Origin: DATEGZ01 sp035279905 | Lineage (GTDB): Bacteria > Acidobacteriota > Vicinamibacteria > Vicinamibacterales > SCN-69-37 | Assembly: GCA_035279905.1 (NCBI GenBank) | Contig: DATEGZ010000058.1 | Span: forward strand, 1-64,000 | Reading direction: 5' to 3' | DNA length: 64,000 nucleotides | Shown here: positions 15,922 to 25,104 of the stretch, piece by piece | How positions within the stretch are numbered: position 1 is the stretch's first letter | Layout: the number at the start of each line of letters is the position of its first letter | The notes under the pieces: generated by a model | What the model was told of the DNA's origin: nothing | Databases searched by the model: none | Seen by the model: only the letters and a program-made list of their open reading frames with translations | Position numbers and translations under genes: made by a program

Positions 15922-16042
15922 GGATCAACTGAGAACTGAAAACTTAGAACTTAGAACTTCGGAAGATCACGCGTGTCACTCTGCCGCCTTAAGTTCTCAG
16001 TTCTAAGTTTTAAGTTCTAAGTTCTAAGTTCTAAGTTGATCC
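15922..16042. repeat. Family A inverted repeat element with heptamer arrays in both arms
   Basis: The element is bounded by perfect 9-bp inverted termini, GGATCAACT and AGTTGATCC. Each arm is a tandem array of about 7-base units (AACTTAG, AACTTAA, AACTGAG on the left; the complement on the right). The unique core (about 15962-15990) contains GTGTCAC. The whole could fold into a long hairpin. It starts one base after the permease stop codon. Confidence 0.85.
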
Positions 16043-18511
16043 TCACTCTGCCCGCAGCGCCACTAACGGATCCACACTCGCCGCCCGCCGAGCCGGAATC
16101 ACGCTTGCCACAAGCGCCGCCGCGACGAGCACGCCAATGGCCGTCGCATACACGCGCGGATCGGCGACGTCGATCTTGAACAGAAACGCCTTGGCCGTGC
16201 CGCCGAGCGACCAGGCGGCGATGCCGCCGATCACGAGGCCGATCGCGACCAGGATCGCGGCGCTCTGCAGGATCATGCCGACGACGGCGCCGCGCGAAGC
16301 GCCGAGCGCCATGCGCACGCCGATTTCGCGTTCGCGCTGCGCGACGACGTAGGCCATCACGCCGTAGATGCCGACGGCCGAGATCACGAGGCCGAGCACG
16401 CCGAAGAGGCCGAGCAAGAGCATGTTGAACCGGCGCTGCGCGACCTGACGCGCGATCACCTCGTTCATGCTGCGCACGTTGCGCAGCGGGACGTCGGGCA
16501 GCACCGCCAGCACGGCCGTGCGCACCGCGGGCAGCACCGTGTACGGATCGCCGGCGGTGCGGATGATCAAATCCCCGCCAAGCGTCCGGCCCTGCGCGAC
16601 GGGCACGTACGCCTCCGTGCGCGGCGCCGTCTCGAGGCTCGTCTGATAGATATCGCCGACGACCCCGACGATCGTCCGGTCGCCGTTGATGGTGACCGTC
16701 TTCCCGACGGCATTCTCGCCAGGAAAGTATTTCTTCGCGGCCGACTCGTTGATGATGACGACGGGCGCCGATCCGTCGCGGTCCTCGTTCGTGAACAGCC
16801 GTCCGTGGGTGAGCGGCAAGCCAATCGCCTTGTGGTAGTCCGCGGTGACGCGCCGGATGCTGATGTTGTTGTCCGGCTGGGTGAGCGTGCGGCCGGGAAT
16901 CGCAATCGTCGTGATGCTCATGGCGCCGCCGAGCGGCATGCCGCCGGAGATCACCGACGCCTGCGTCACGCCCGGCGTGCTGCTGAGCCGCTCGATGATC
17001 TGCGCGTAGTCGTTCGCGAAATTTGAGAGTTGTGCGGTCCCGGTGACTTGACCGATCCGAGGCTGCACGGAAGCTGTCAACACGTGATCCGGATTGAAGC
17101 CCGGGTCGATGTGCATCAGCGTGCGGAAGCTGCCGATGAAGAGCGCCGCGCCCACGAGCAGCACCACCGCGAGCGCGACCTCGACGACGACGAGCGCGCT
17201 GCGCAGACGCCGCCGCGCCCGGCCCGAGCTCGCGCCGCGCGCACCTTCTTTAAGGGCGTTCGTGAGATCCGGCCGAGAGAGCTGAAACGCCGGGACGATG
17301 CCGAAGAGCAAACCGGTGACGAGCGCGATGACCGCCGCCGCGCCGAGGACGCGCAAGTCGATCGCGATCTTGCTGACGCGCGGCACGCCGTCGGGGATCG
17401 CCGTCTTGATGACGCTGATGCCCCACCACGCGAGCACCAACGCGAGCGCCGTGCCGATCACCGCCAACACGAGGTTCTCCGTCATGAGCTGCCGCATCAA
17501 CTGCCAGCGGCCGGCGCCGAGCGCCGCGCGGATGCCGACTTCGCGCTCGCGCTCGCTCGCCCGCGCGAGGAGCAGGTTCGCCACGTTCGCGCACGCGATC
17601 AGCAGCACGATCCCGACCGCGCCCAGCAACATCAGCATCCACTGCGTCGTCCTGGCTCCGACGATATGGTCGTGGAGCGGCCGGACGCCGAAGAGCGTGT
17701 CCTTGTTCCACTCGGGATTGGCCTGCGTGAGCGCCTTGGCGATCTGATCCATGTTCGCCTGCGCCTGTGCGACCGAGACGCCCGGCTTGAGGCGCGCGAC
17801 GCTCTGCAAGTAAATGCTGAACGAGCGCGGATCGCGGACGCGCTCGTTTGGCGGCACGACGTAGGGGACGAAGATCTCGGTCGGGCGCGGCGACCCGATC
17901 GGGTACTCGAAGTCCGGCGCCATCACGCCGAGCACCGTGTACGCGCCGCCCTCGAGCGGAATGGTCCGGCCGACGATCGCGGGATCCGCGCCGAACCGGC
18001 GGCGCCAGAGCCCGTCGGACAGGACCGCGACCTGATGCTGGCCGTCGTTCTCGTTTTCCGCCGTGAACGCGCGGCCGATGACTGGCTGTGAACGCAGGAC
18101 GGTGAAGAACGAGGCCGTGACGCGTTGCGCGCGAATTTCCTCGGGCTCCGCGCCCGGCTCGCGCAGCGTGAGGTTGCCGCCCGCGACGGCGCTGATGGAC
18201 TCGAACACCTGCTGCTGGGCGACGAGATCGATGTAGTTCTGCGGCGCGAACGAGCTCACCGCCTGGGGATCAGGCTGGGGGCCGCCCCCGCTGCCGCCGA
18301 ACCGGCCCGCCGCGGCCGGCGTCGACCGCTGTCCGACTGCGACCAGTCGGTCGTGCTCGTCGAACGGCAGCCCGCGGAGGACGACGGTGTCGACCACCGA
18401 GAAGATCGCCGTGCTGGCGCCAATCCCGAGGGCAAGGACCGCTAACGCGACGGCGGTGAAGGTCTTGGAGGATCGAAGGGCACGGAACGCGGCTTTGAGA
18501 TCGTCGGCCAT
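16043..18511 (-). CDS. ADOP family FtsX/MacB-like orphan permease
   Basis: An 822-residue inner-membrane protein. ATG 18511 gives the typical start DDLKAAFRALRSSKTFTAVALAVLALGIGASTAIFSVVD, and AGAGG lies just upstream. There are two FtsX cores (MLLGAVGIVLLIACANVANLLLARAS and GLVISAVGIYGVMAYVVAQREREIGVRMALGAS), each followed by ABC-3-like transmembrane helices, with two large periplasmic domains. It ends ASVDPLVALRAE, as family members do. No ATPase partner is adjacent. Confidence 0.9.
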   Translation of the reverse strand: MADDLKAAFRALRSSKTFTAVALAVLALGIGASTAIFSVVDTVVLRGLPFDEHDRLVAVGQRSTPAAAGRFGGSGGGPQPDPQAVSSFAPQNYIDLVAQQQVFESISAVAGGNLTLREPGAEPEEIRAQRVTASFFTVLRSQPVIGRAFTAENENDGQHQVAVLSDGLWRRRFGADPAIVGRTIPLEGGAYTVLGVMAPDFEYPIGSPRPTEIFVPYVVPPNERVRDPRSFSIYLQSVARLKPGVSVAQAQANMDQIAKALTQANPEWNKDTLFGVRPLHDHIVGARTTQWMLMLLGAVGIVLLIACANVANLLLARASEREREVGIRAALGAGRWQLMRQLMTENLVLAVIGTALALVLAWWGISVIKTAIPDGVPRVSKIAIDLRVLGAAAVIALVTGLLFGIVPAFQLSRPDLTNALKEGARGASSGRARRRLRSALVVVEVALAVVLLVGAALFIGSFRTLMHIDPGFNPDHVLTASVQPRIGQVTGTAQLSNFANDYAQIIERLSSTPGVTQASVISGGMPLGGAMSITTIAIPGRTLTQPDNNISIRRVTADYHKAIGLPLTHGRLFTNEDRDGSAPVVIINESAAKKYFPGENAVGKTVTINGDRTIVGVVGDIYQTSLETAPRTEAYVPVAQGRTLGGDLIIRTAGDPYTVLPAVRTAVLAVLPDVPLRNVRSMNEVIARQVAQRRFNMLLLGLFGVLGLVISAVGIYGVMAYVVAQREREIGVRMALGASRGAVVGMILQSAAILVAIGLVIGGIAAWSLGGTAKAFLFKIDVADPRVYATAIGVLVAAALVASVIPARRAASVDPLVALRAE

Positions 18512-18602
18512 GGCTGCCTCTAAGACGAAGGACCGCCGGTTCTGGATGGCGATCGAGACTAAGAACACCGTGGCGTGGACGACGTGTCACGTAAAAAATT
18601 TG

Positions 18603-20489
18603 TTAACTCTTCTCGAAGTCGAGATTCTCCGTGATCCGCGTCCCATCTTTGCGAAACGCCTCCGCAAGCCGTGCGATCCTCCGCTTCGCTTCGGCAAGGT
18701 CGTGGTTGTCGAGCGTGATGTTCAACAGGTCGATGTACCACGGCAGCTTGATCGCATCGCGCACGTAGGTGTCCACGATTTCCCGCGCGATGGGCAGCGT
18801 CGTCTTTTTCGAGTTGTCGTGGACGTCGCGGTTGCTCGCGCGCGTGAGCTTGTCGTACTCCTCGGTGAGCAGGCGCGCAAAGAGCTCGGGCGTCAGGCGA
18901 TCGCCCGCCTTGACGCCCACCGCGGCATCGGCGTCCGTGAACGCCGCGCCTTTGTGCAGCCATTCCCAGAGAATGCTCAGGCGGATCTCACCGGTCGCCA
19001 TGTCTTCCATGAGATAGAGCACATCTTCATTGCCGAAGAAGTCGGCGGGCTTGAGCGCCGCGGCCTGCATGCCCTGGCCGAAGGCGTTCCCGTACTGGAT
19101 CGCGACGCTCAGCAGATCGCGCGCGCCGCGGACGGTACGCGGCGCCGGCTCGATGAGCGTGAGACCGTCCGCGTCCGCCGGCGTGTGCGTGAGCGCGGGG
19201 AACTGGCGGCCAAGCTGGTTCGCGTCGCCGACCTTCTCCCACACCGGCCGGACGATGTGGACCATCTTCCAGTGGGCGACCCACTTGCCGCTCGCGCCCT
19301 CGCGCTGCTCGCGCTCGGCGCCGGCCACGGCGCGCTTCATGCCGGCGGCGACGCCCGCCTCCGATCCGACCGGAATGTTCGGCTCCATGCCGCCCTGCCA
19401 GAGCGCGAACTGTCCGCGCTGGTCCGGCGTGTTGACGGCGCGCCGGACGCGGTCCTCGTAGTTCCGCATGTAGCCGTACGTCATCGTGATCGCGTCGATG
19501 TTGGGATTGGTGAACCCGGGATCCCACGCCATCGCGTCCGACACGCTGTTGATGTAATCCCATCGGCCCGTGTTGAAGCCGGCGAAGCGCGCGCCGAGCG
19601 CGGCGCGGATTTCCATCAACTGGAAGCACGCCTCGATCTGCTCGACGAGCACGTACACCTTGATCGCGCCAGGCGTCAGGCCGAGATGCGATTCGAGCGC
19701 GGAGAGGATGTCGTGCCACAGCGCCGCTTCTTCCGCCGTCTGAATCTTCGGCAGGTACAGGACGAGCGACGCGCCGGCGTCCCGCAGCGCCTTGTGGTTG
19801 TTGACGACGAACAGCGTCGCGTCGACGATCGACGCGGAGAAACCCTCGCCGGTCGCATGGCGAACGTGGCGGTCGTCGAGGTGCAGGCCGCGCGCGCGAA
19901 AGATCTTCGTCGTGAAGCCGAGCTGCTGCTTCCAGTCCGCGATCGTCTCGCGGTTGAAGAAGCCCTTCGCCCAGCGGTTCATCTCCCCGGCCACATCGGC
20001 GGCGACTTTCAGGAACACCGCATCTTTGTGGATCGCCAGCTTCAGATTCCGCTGGTTGTCGAGCGACATCGTCGAGATTTGTCCGAGCGCGTCTTCGCCG
20101 TCGAACATCCAGCCGTCGGCGCCGGAGAGCAGCGCGTAGGCGACGTTGCGGAGGCTCGTCTCGGTGGCGGCGCCGGGCCGTGCCGCCGGACCCGTGCCTT
20201 GAATCCACTGGCGCTGGAGATCTGCCGGAATCGCGCTGCCCGTGAACGCTCCGTCGCGCGCCTGCTTGACGGTGAGGTTCGTGCGCGCGATCTTCGCGGA
20301 TGGATCGAGAAAGGTGATGCGCTGGCGGTCGCGCGCGCGCACGGATCGACGCGCGATGCGCCCGGCCATGACCGCCCGGCGGTCGGCGTCGAAAGGCGCG
20401 AGCGCATCGAGCGCGCGTAGCGCGTCAGGCGTCAGGACGTCGGGATACTTCTGTTCCAGCGTGCGTCGGATTTCGAAAGATCGCGGCAT
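18603..20489 (-). CDS. aceB: Malate synthase
   Basis: A 628-residue enzyme that condenses glyoxylate with acetyl-CoA to form malate in the cytoplasm. Hallmarks are GWMFDGEDALGQ (about residue 125), GLHLDDRHV, FVVNNHKALRDAGASLVLYLPKIQ, IKVYVLVEQIEACFQLMEI, the substrate/Mg-binding NTGRWDYINS (about 285) and ATGEIRLSILWEWLHKGAAF near residue 495. It is longer than the usual A form (about 530). It is the last gene of the operon 25096-18603, 10 bases after the hydratase gene. No isocitrate lyase is present in the window, so the glyoxylate probably comes from the oxalate route encoded upstream rather than from isocitrate. Confidence 0.9.
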   Translation of the reverse strand: MPRSFEIRRTLEQKYPDVLTPDALRALDALAPFDADRRAVMAGRIARRSVRARDRQRITFLDPSAKIARTNLTVKQARDGAFTGSAIPADLQRQWIQGTGPAARPGAATETSLRNVAYALLSGADGWMFDGEDALGQISTMSLDNQRNLKLAIHKDAVFLKVAADVAGEMNRWAKGFFNRETIADWKQQLGFTTKIFRARGLHLDDRHVRHATGEGFSASIVDATLFVVNNHKALRDAGASLVLYLPKIQTAEEAALWHDILSALESHLGLTPGAIKVYVLVEQIEACFQLMEIRAALGARFAGFNTGRWDYINSVSDAMAWDPGFTNPNIDAITMTYGYMRNYEDRVRRAVNTPDQRGQFALWQGGMEPNIPVGSEAGVAAGMKRAVAGAEREQREGASGKWVAHWKMVHIVRPVWEKVGDANQLGRQFPALTHTPADADGLTLIEPAPRTVRGARDLLSVAIQYGNAFGQGMQAAALKPADFFGNEDVLYLMEDMATGEIRLSILWEWLHKGAAFTDADAAVGVKAGDRLTPELFARLLTEEYDKLTRASNRDVHDNSKKTTLPIAREIVDTYVRDAIKLPWYIDLLNITLDNHDLAEAKRRIARLAEAFRKDGTRITENLDFEKS

Positions 20490-20499
20490 CCTGTCGACC

Positions 20500-21327
20500 T
20501 CAAGCGATGGTGTGAACCGTGAGCTCCGGCAGATCGAGGCCGGAGAGCGACGCGGTCCAGGTCTGGCCGGTCGCGATGGGCTGATACTCGGTGAGCGCGC
20601 CGGTGCTGATGAGCTCGCCGGCCTCGAGCGGCATCGACGCCGCCGACGTCGCCGATCCCACTTCGGCGAGGCACAGCGCCGGGCTGCGCAGCACGTTCCT
20701 GCCGCCGCCCTCGGCGGCGAGCTGGCCGTTCTTCGTCAGCTTCACCGTGAACGTGGCGAGCGCGTCGACGAGGGCGGGAACGTCCGCCGGCGCGATCGGC
20801 CGCGGCTCACCGACGATGAGCCCCGCGTGCAGGCCGTAAGCGGCGAGAAAATCCGCGGGCTGAAACTTCCAGTCGGCGTAAACGCAGTCGATGACTTCGA
20901 AGCCGAGCGCGAGCCACTCGACCGCCTCGAGTGCCGCGGCCGCGTCGCCGCCCGTAAACGGCCGCGCGAGCTTGAACACGATTTCCGGCTCGATGCGCGG
21001 CGACGTCATGCGCCCAACCGGCAGGTCAGCGGCGTTCGTCGGGCCTGCGTCGCGCACGGTGTCGTCGTACATGTGCGCCCACACGAGCGTCTCCATCTTG
21101 TGGACACGCCACAGCGCCTTGTTCGCGAAACCAATCTTGCGGCCGACGGTGGCGTGACCGGCTGCGCGGCGCATCCGCGCGAGCTCCGCTTCGACCGCGT
21201 ACCCGGCCGCAATGTCGAAGCCGGCGCCACGCGCGGTCGGCACGGACGAGATGATGCGGCGATTGGCGTACGCGTCGGCGAGCTCCCGCGCGAGCGCCGT
21301 TGTGTCGAGGCTGGACACCGGGGTCAC
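20500..21327 (-). CDS. 2-keto-4-pentenoate hydratase / FAH-superfamily protein
   Basis: A 275-residue cytoplasmic protein of the hydratase/decarboxylase branch of the fumarylacetoacetate hydrolase superfamily. VGRKIGFANKALWRVH, MTSPRIEPEIVFKL (the E-x-E metal-ligand region), WLALGFEVIDCVYADWKF and LEAGELISTGALTEYQPI are characteristic. The start is GTG 21327, which overlaps the transporter stop by 4 bases. Members hydrate or decarboxylate 2-oxo acids in aromatic degradation. None of those pathways is visible here, so the role in this oxalate-type operon is open. Confidence 0.8.
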   Translation of the reverse strand: MTPVSSLDTTALARELADAYANRRIISSVPTARGAGFDIAAGYAVEAELARMRRAAGHATVGRKIGFANKALWRVHKMETLVWAHMYDDTVRDAGPTNAADLPVGRMTSPRIEPEIVFKLARPFTGGDAAAALEAVEWLALGFEVIDCVYADWKFQPADFLAAYGLHAGLIVGEPRPIAPADVPALVDALATFTVKLTKNGQLAAEGGGRNVLRSPALCLAEVGSATSAASMPLEAGELISTGALTEYQPIATGQTWTASLSGLDLPELTVHTIA

Positions 21328-22553
21328 TTCGCTTCAGCGACGACCACGCCGCTGGCGATCCGCCGGGACGCCGTGGCGGCGAGCACGACCGACAGTCCCG
21401 CCGCAACGAGCGCCATCACCGCGCTGCCGTAGAAGCCGCCGGACCAGCTGCCCGTCTGTTCGTAGACGAGCGCGCCCACCCAGCCGCCGATAATCGACGC
21501 CACGCCCTTGGCTGAATACAGAATGCCGTAGTTGGACGTCGCGAATCGCGTGCCGAAGTAGTCCGCCGACGCCGCCGGGAACAAACTGAAGACCTCGCCC
21601 CATGTGAAGTACACGAGCACGAGCGTCAACGCGAACCAGGCGCCCGACTGGTGTCCGAGCGAGACGACGAGGCAGAGAAAGATCGCCTGCAGCACGAACG
21701 CGATCGTCATCGTGCGCTCGCGACCGAATCGATCCGAGACCCAGCCCCACGAGATACGGCTGACGCCGTTGGCGATCGGACTGAGCGTGCCCGCAAGCGT
21801 CATCGCCGCCTGCAGGCCCCAGGCCTTCGATATCGGCCCGGCGTTCGCGGTGACGAGCAGGCCGCCGGTCGCCATGAGGACAAACATCGCGTACATCAGG
21901 TAGAACTGCGGCGTCCGCAGCATTTCCAGGGTCGTGAACTGGCGTCGTCCGACCTGCTGCGCGTGACCCGTGGCAATGGCGGCCACCGGCTCTTTCGCTG
22001 GATGTCGCAGAAACTGCGCCACGATCAGAATCACGGCGCCCTGGAACAGGCCCGTCACGAGAAACGTGAACTGATAGCCGCGCGTCTCAATCAGCCTCGA
22101 GATAATCGGAATGAACAGGGCGGTGCCGCCGCCAAAGCCCGCCGCCATCACGCCGGCCGCGAAGCCGCGTCGATCCTTGAACCACTTCAACGCCGATCCG
22201 ATCGACGCGCTGTAGACGAACGCCGCGCCGACTCCGGCGGCGCAGTAGAGGACGTACAGCATCTTCAGCGACGTGGCGTAGCCGAGGCCGGCCCACCCCA
22301 GGCCGCACAACAACCCCGCGGCGCTGACGAAGCCGCGCGGACCGAGGCGATCGATCAGCCACCCGTCCAACGGCTGGACCCACGTTTGAAAAAGGATGAA
22401 CAGCGCGAACGCGGCCTGAATCTCGGAGAGCTTCCAGCCCGTGCCGGCCTGCAGCGGCGTCACGAAGAACGTCCACGCGTACTGCAGGTTCGCGATCATC
22501 ACCATCGCGATGACCGACGCGACGAGCTGGAACCAGCGGTTCTGCAAATTCAT
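21324..22553 (-). CDS. OxlT-type major facilitator carrier (oxalate/formate antiporter family)
   Basis: A 409-residue inner-membrane carrier with about 12 hydrophobic helices. The first helix, MVMIANLQYAWTFFVTPL, and LDGWLIDRLGPRGFVSAAGLL, GVGAAFVYSASIGSALKWF, GFAAGVMAAGFGGGTALFIPI match the OxlT branch of the MFS. NGVSRISWGWVSDRFGRER marks the central repeat boundary. Together with the oxalate-CoA ligase two genes upstream, oxalate or another small dicarboxylate is the likely substrate. Substrate specificity is inferred from context. Confidence 0.85.
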   Translation of the reverse strand: MNLQNRWFQLVASVIAMVMIANLQYAWTFFVTPLQAGTGWKLSEIQAAFALFILFQTWVQPLDGWLIDRLGPRGFVSAAGLLCGLGWAGLGYATSLKMLYVLYCAAGVGAAFVYSASIGSALKWFKDRRGFAAGVMAAGFGGGTALFIPIISRLIETRGYQFTFLVTGLFQGAVILIVAQFLRHPAKEPVAAIATGHAQQVGRRQFTTLEMLRTPQFYLMYAMFVLMATGGLLVTANAGPISKAWGLQAAMTLAGTLSPIANGVSRISWGWVSDRFGRERTMTIAFVLQAIFLCLVVSLGHQSGAWFALTLVLVYFTWGEVFSLFPAASADYFGTRFATSNYGILYSAKGVASIIGGWVGALVYEQTGSWSGGFYGSAVMALVAAGLSVVLAATASRRIASGVVVAEAK

Positions 22554-22563
22554 CCAACGGCCT

Positions 22564-22583
22564 CCCTTCGACTGCGCTCAGGG
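22564..22583. repeat. CCCTTCGAC-N3-GCTCAGGG repeat that supplies a stop codon
   Basis: This is the second copy of the motif seen at 48-66. On the minus strand it reads CCCTGAGC and onward, and its TGA is the stop codon of the reductase gene (22580-22578). Confidence 0.6.
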
Positions 22584-23579
22584 CGCAGCCGGAGCGTGCG
22601 CCGCGACTCGCTGGGCGCGGTGCGCGTCGAGCATCCTGGCGCAGCCATAAACGGCCCGGGTGGCCGGCATGGGCACGCCAACTTTATCCCCAAGTTCGAC
22701 CACGGCGCCGACGACGGCCTCGATTTCCATCGGACGCCCGGCTTCGTAGTCCTGCAGCATCGACGTTTTGTGCGCGCCGACTTTTTCTGCGCCCGCCATG
22801 CGCTGGTCGATCGAAATCGGCAGCTCGATGCCCAGCCGCGCGGCGACGGCCTCGGTCTCGGCCATGATCGTGCGTACCGTTGGCGCGACCTCGGGATCGC
22901 GCGCGAGCTCCTCGAGCGTGCCGCCCGTGAGCGCGCTGATCGGATTGAACGCGACGTTGCCGATGAGCTTCACCCAGATCTCGTGCCGCATTCTCGTCGT
23001 CACCGGACACCGGAAGCCGCCGGCGATGAGCGCCTCGGCAATAGCGCGCGCGCGCTCGGACCGCGAGCCGTCGGGCTCGCCGAAACTGATGCGGTTGCCC
23101 TCGGTGTGATGGATGACGCCCGGCGCCGCAAGGTCCGTGGCGAAGTACGCCAGCGATCCAACGACGCGCCGCGGTTCAATCGCCGATGCGATCACGCCGC
23201 CGGGATCGACACGCTCGAGCCGCAGTCCGTCGTACTCACCGCCGAGATTCTGGAAGTACCACCACGGGATCCCGTTCTGCGTGCTGACGACGATCGTGTC
23301 CGGGCCGAAGAGCGGCGCGAGCGTCGGCGCAATCGGCGTGAGGCTGTGCGCCTTGACGCCGAGGAACACGACGTCCGCCTTACCCACGGACGAGACGTCC
23401 GGAGCCAGCTTCGGCCGTACCTCGAAGTCGCCGTCCGGGCTGCGCACCTGCAGGCCGCGCTCCTGCATCGCGCGCAGGTGCGGCCCGCGCGCGACGAGCA
23501 CGACGTCGGCGCCGACACGCGTGAGCTGCGCGCCGATGTACCCGCCGATCGCACCGGCTCCGACGATGACGATCTTCAC
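22578..23579 (-). CDS. Ketopantoate-reductase family enzyme, candidate oxalyl-CoA reductase
   Basis: A 333-residue NAD(P)H-dependent enzyme of the PanE/ApbA family. The Rossmann motif GAGAIGGYIG (residues 7-16), VFLGVKAHSL, STQNGIPWW (about 100) and the catalytic-lysine region EIWVKLIGNVAFNPISALTGG (about 207) are all present. PanE makes pantoate from ketopantoate, but a paralogue in Methylobacterium (PanE2) reduces oxalyl-CoA to glyoxylate. Position between an oxalate-CoA ligase and an oxalate-type carrier, with malate synthase downstream, favours the second role. The start is GTG 23579, which overlaps the ligase stop by 4 bases. Confidence 0.8.
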   Translation of the reverse strand: MKIVIVGAGAIGGYIGAQLTRVGADVVLVARGPHLRAMQERGLQVRSPDGDFEVRPKLAPDVSSVGKADVVFLGVKAHSLTPIAPTLAPLFGPDTIVVSTQNGIPWWYFQNLGGEYDGLRLERVDPGGVIASAIEPRRVVGSLAYFATDLAAPGVIHHTEGNRISFGEPDGSRSERARAIAEALIAGGFRCPVTTRMRHEIWVKLIGNVAFNPISALTGGTLEELARDPEVAPTVRTIMAETEAVAARLGIELPISIDQRMAGAEKVGAHKTSMLQDYEAGRPMEIEAVVGAVVELGDKVGVPMPATRAVYGCARMLDAHRAQRVAAHAPAAP

Positions 23580-25096
23580 GAGGCTTTGGGCGCGAAGGCC
23601 TGCGCGACGATCCGGCGCTGGATCTTGCCGGTGGCGGTGCGCGGAATCGTCTCGGTGATGTGAATGTGCTTCGGCCGCTTGAAGTCGGAGAGCCGCTCTT
23701 TGCAGTACGCGAGCAGATCCGTTTCACTGGCGGTCTTCTCTTTCAGCACCACCGCGGCTTCCACTTCCTCGCCCCACGTCGGATGCGCGACGCCGAAGCA
23801 GACAGCTTCAGCGACCGCCGGGTGCTGGAGCAGCACTTCGTCGATTTCGCGCGGCGAGATCTTTTCGCCGCCGCGGTTGATGAGCTCCTTCAGACGGCCG
23901 ACGAGCGTGAGGTACCCGTGCTCGTCGAGGAAGCCCTGGTCGCCGGTACGGAACCAGCCGTCGGTGAACGACGACGCGTTCGCCTCGGGGTTGTTCTCGT
24001 AGCCTTTCGTGACGTTCGGGCCCTTGATCACGACTTCGCCGCGATCGCCCGGCTTCAGGTGCGCGCCTTTGTCGTCCATGATGCTGACCTGCACGTCGGT
24101 GCCGCGCCCGACCGATCCAGGCAGCCGCTTGGCAGGCGGCAGCGGGTTGGACGACATCTGGTGGGCGGCTTCGGTCATGCCGTACGCCTCGAGGACGGGC
24201 GCGCCAAACGCCTGCTCGAGATCGTGCATGACCTGCGGCGGCAACGACGCGCTGCACGATCGGATGAAGCGCAGCTTCTCGGCGCCCGCGGGCTTCGGCT
24301 CGCCGGGCGTGACGCGTGCGAGCAGCAGCTGGTGGAGCGTCGGGACCGCGGAGTACCACGTGACGTTGTGATCGCGGGCGACGCGCCAGAAGGAGAGCGG
24401 GCTGAACTTGGCGGGCACAACAACGGTGCCGCCGGTGGACAGCGTCGCCAGCGTAGACGCGACGAGCCCGTGCACGTGAAACAGCGGCATCACGCACAAC
24501 GACACGTCGTCTTTCGTGAGCTGGTAGTGGCGCGCGACGTTCTGCGCGGAGATCGACAGGTTGGCGTGGCTGAGCGGCACGCGCTTCGGCCGGCCGGTGC
24601 TGCCGCTCGTATGCAGAATGAGCGCGACATCGTCGAGCCCCGGCGGATCGATGTGGCTCGCGGGCGTGACGCCGGCGATGCTCACGACGCCGGCGGCGTC
24701 CATCTCGATCACGAGGATGGGTACCTTGCCGCCGGCGGCTTTCCGCGCTTCTTCGGCGCCCTCGCGCGGGAGCAGCAGGACCTTGGCGTTGGTGTCCTCG
24801 AGGTAGAAGCGGAACTCTTCCTCTTTGTACGCCGGATTCAGCGGCGCCGCCGTGCCAGCGACGCCGGCGGCGAGAAACGCCACGATCGTCGGCAGGCCGT
24901 TGGGAAGCGCCGACGCAACGCGGTCGCCGCGCTTGACGCCCGCGGCCGCGAGCGCGCGCGCGACGGTATCCACCTGCTGGCGAAGGCCGCCGTAGGTGAT
25001 CTTCAGGTTCTGCTCGGGAACGATGATGGCCGTGCGATCGGCCGGAATGTCGTTCAGGAGGCCGATGAGAGTATTCGGGCGAGATGGTGAAGTCAT
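23576..25096 (-). CDS. Oxalate-CoA ligase (AMP-forming acyl-CoA synthetase)
   Basis: A 506-residue cytoplasmic enzyme that adenylates a carboxylate and transfers it to CoA. Core motifs are the P-loop LHTSGSTGRPKRVPLSHAN (about 165-183), YGMTEAAHQMSSNPLPP (about 305), GWFRTGDQGFLD (about 383), GRLKELINRGGEKISPREID (about 402) and PRTATGKIQR (about 488). The stretches MPLFHVHGLVASTLATLSTGG, WYSAVPTLHQLLL and FIRSCSASLPPQV are those of the plant/yeast/bacterial oxalyl-CoA synthetase group. ATG 25096 is preferred to the upstream TTG, because a TATTGT -10 sits 8 bases before it. It is the first gene of the five-gene operon. Confidence 0.85.
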   Translation of the reverse strand: MTSPSRPNTLIGLLNDIPADRTAIIVPEQNLKITYGGLRQQVDTVARALAAAGVKRGDRVASALPNGLPTIVAFLAAGVAGTAAPLNPAYKEEEFRFYLEDTNAKVLLLPREGAEEARKAAGGKVPILVIEMDAAGVVSIAGVTPASHIDPPGLDDVALILHTSGSTGRPKRVPLSHANLSISAQNVARHYQLTKDDVSLCVMPLFHVHGLVASTLATLSTGGTVVVPAKFSPLSFWRVARDHNVTWYSAVPTLHQLLLARVTPGEPKPAGAEKLRFIRSCSASLPPQVMHDLEQAFGAPVLEAYGMTEAAHQMSSNPLPPAKRLPGSVGRGTDVQVSIMDDKGAHLKPGDRGEVVIKGPNVTKGYENNPEANASSFTDGWFRTGDQGFLDEHGYLTLVGRLKELINRGGEKISPREIDEVLLQHPAVAEAVCFGVAHPTWGEEVEAAVVLKEKTASETDLLAYCKERLSDFKRPKHIHITETIPRTATGKIQRRIVAQAFAPKAS

Positions 25097-25104
25097 CGCC
25101 CTAA

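Noticed and set aside
15905..15928. Extended start of the large VWFA gene at TTG 15928
   Set aside because: That codon lies inside the family A repeat arm. GTG 15904 follows a -10 hexamer at the common 6-base spacing and leads directly into the signal peptide.
15922..16042. Short repeats considered as a CRISPR array
   Set aside because: The units are 6-7 bases with no spacers of uniform length, and no cas genes are present; the same holds for the other arrays.
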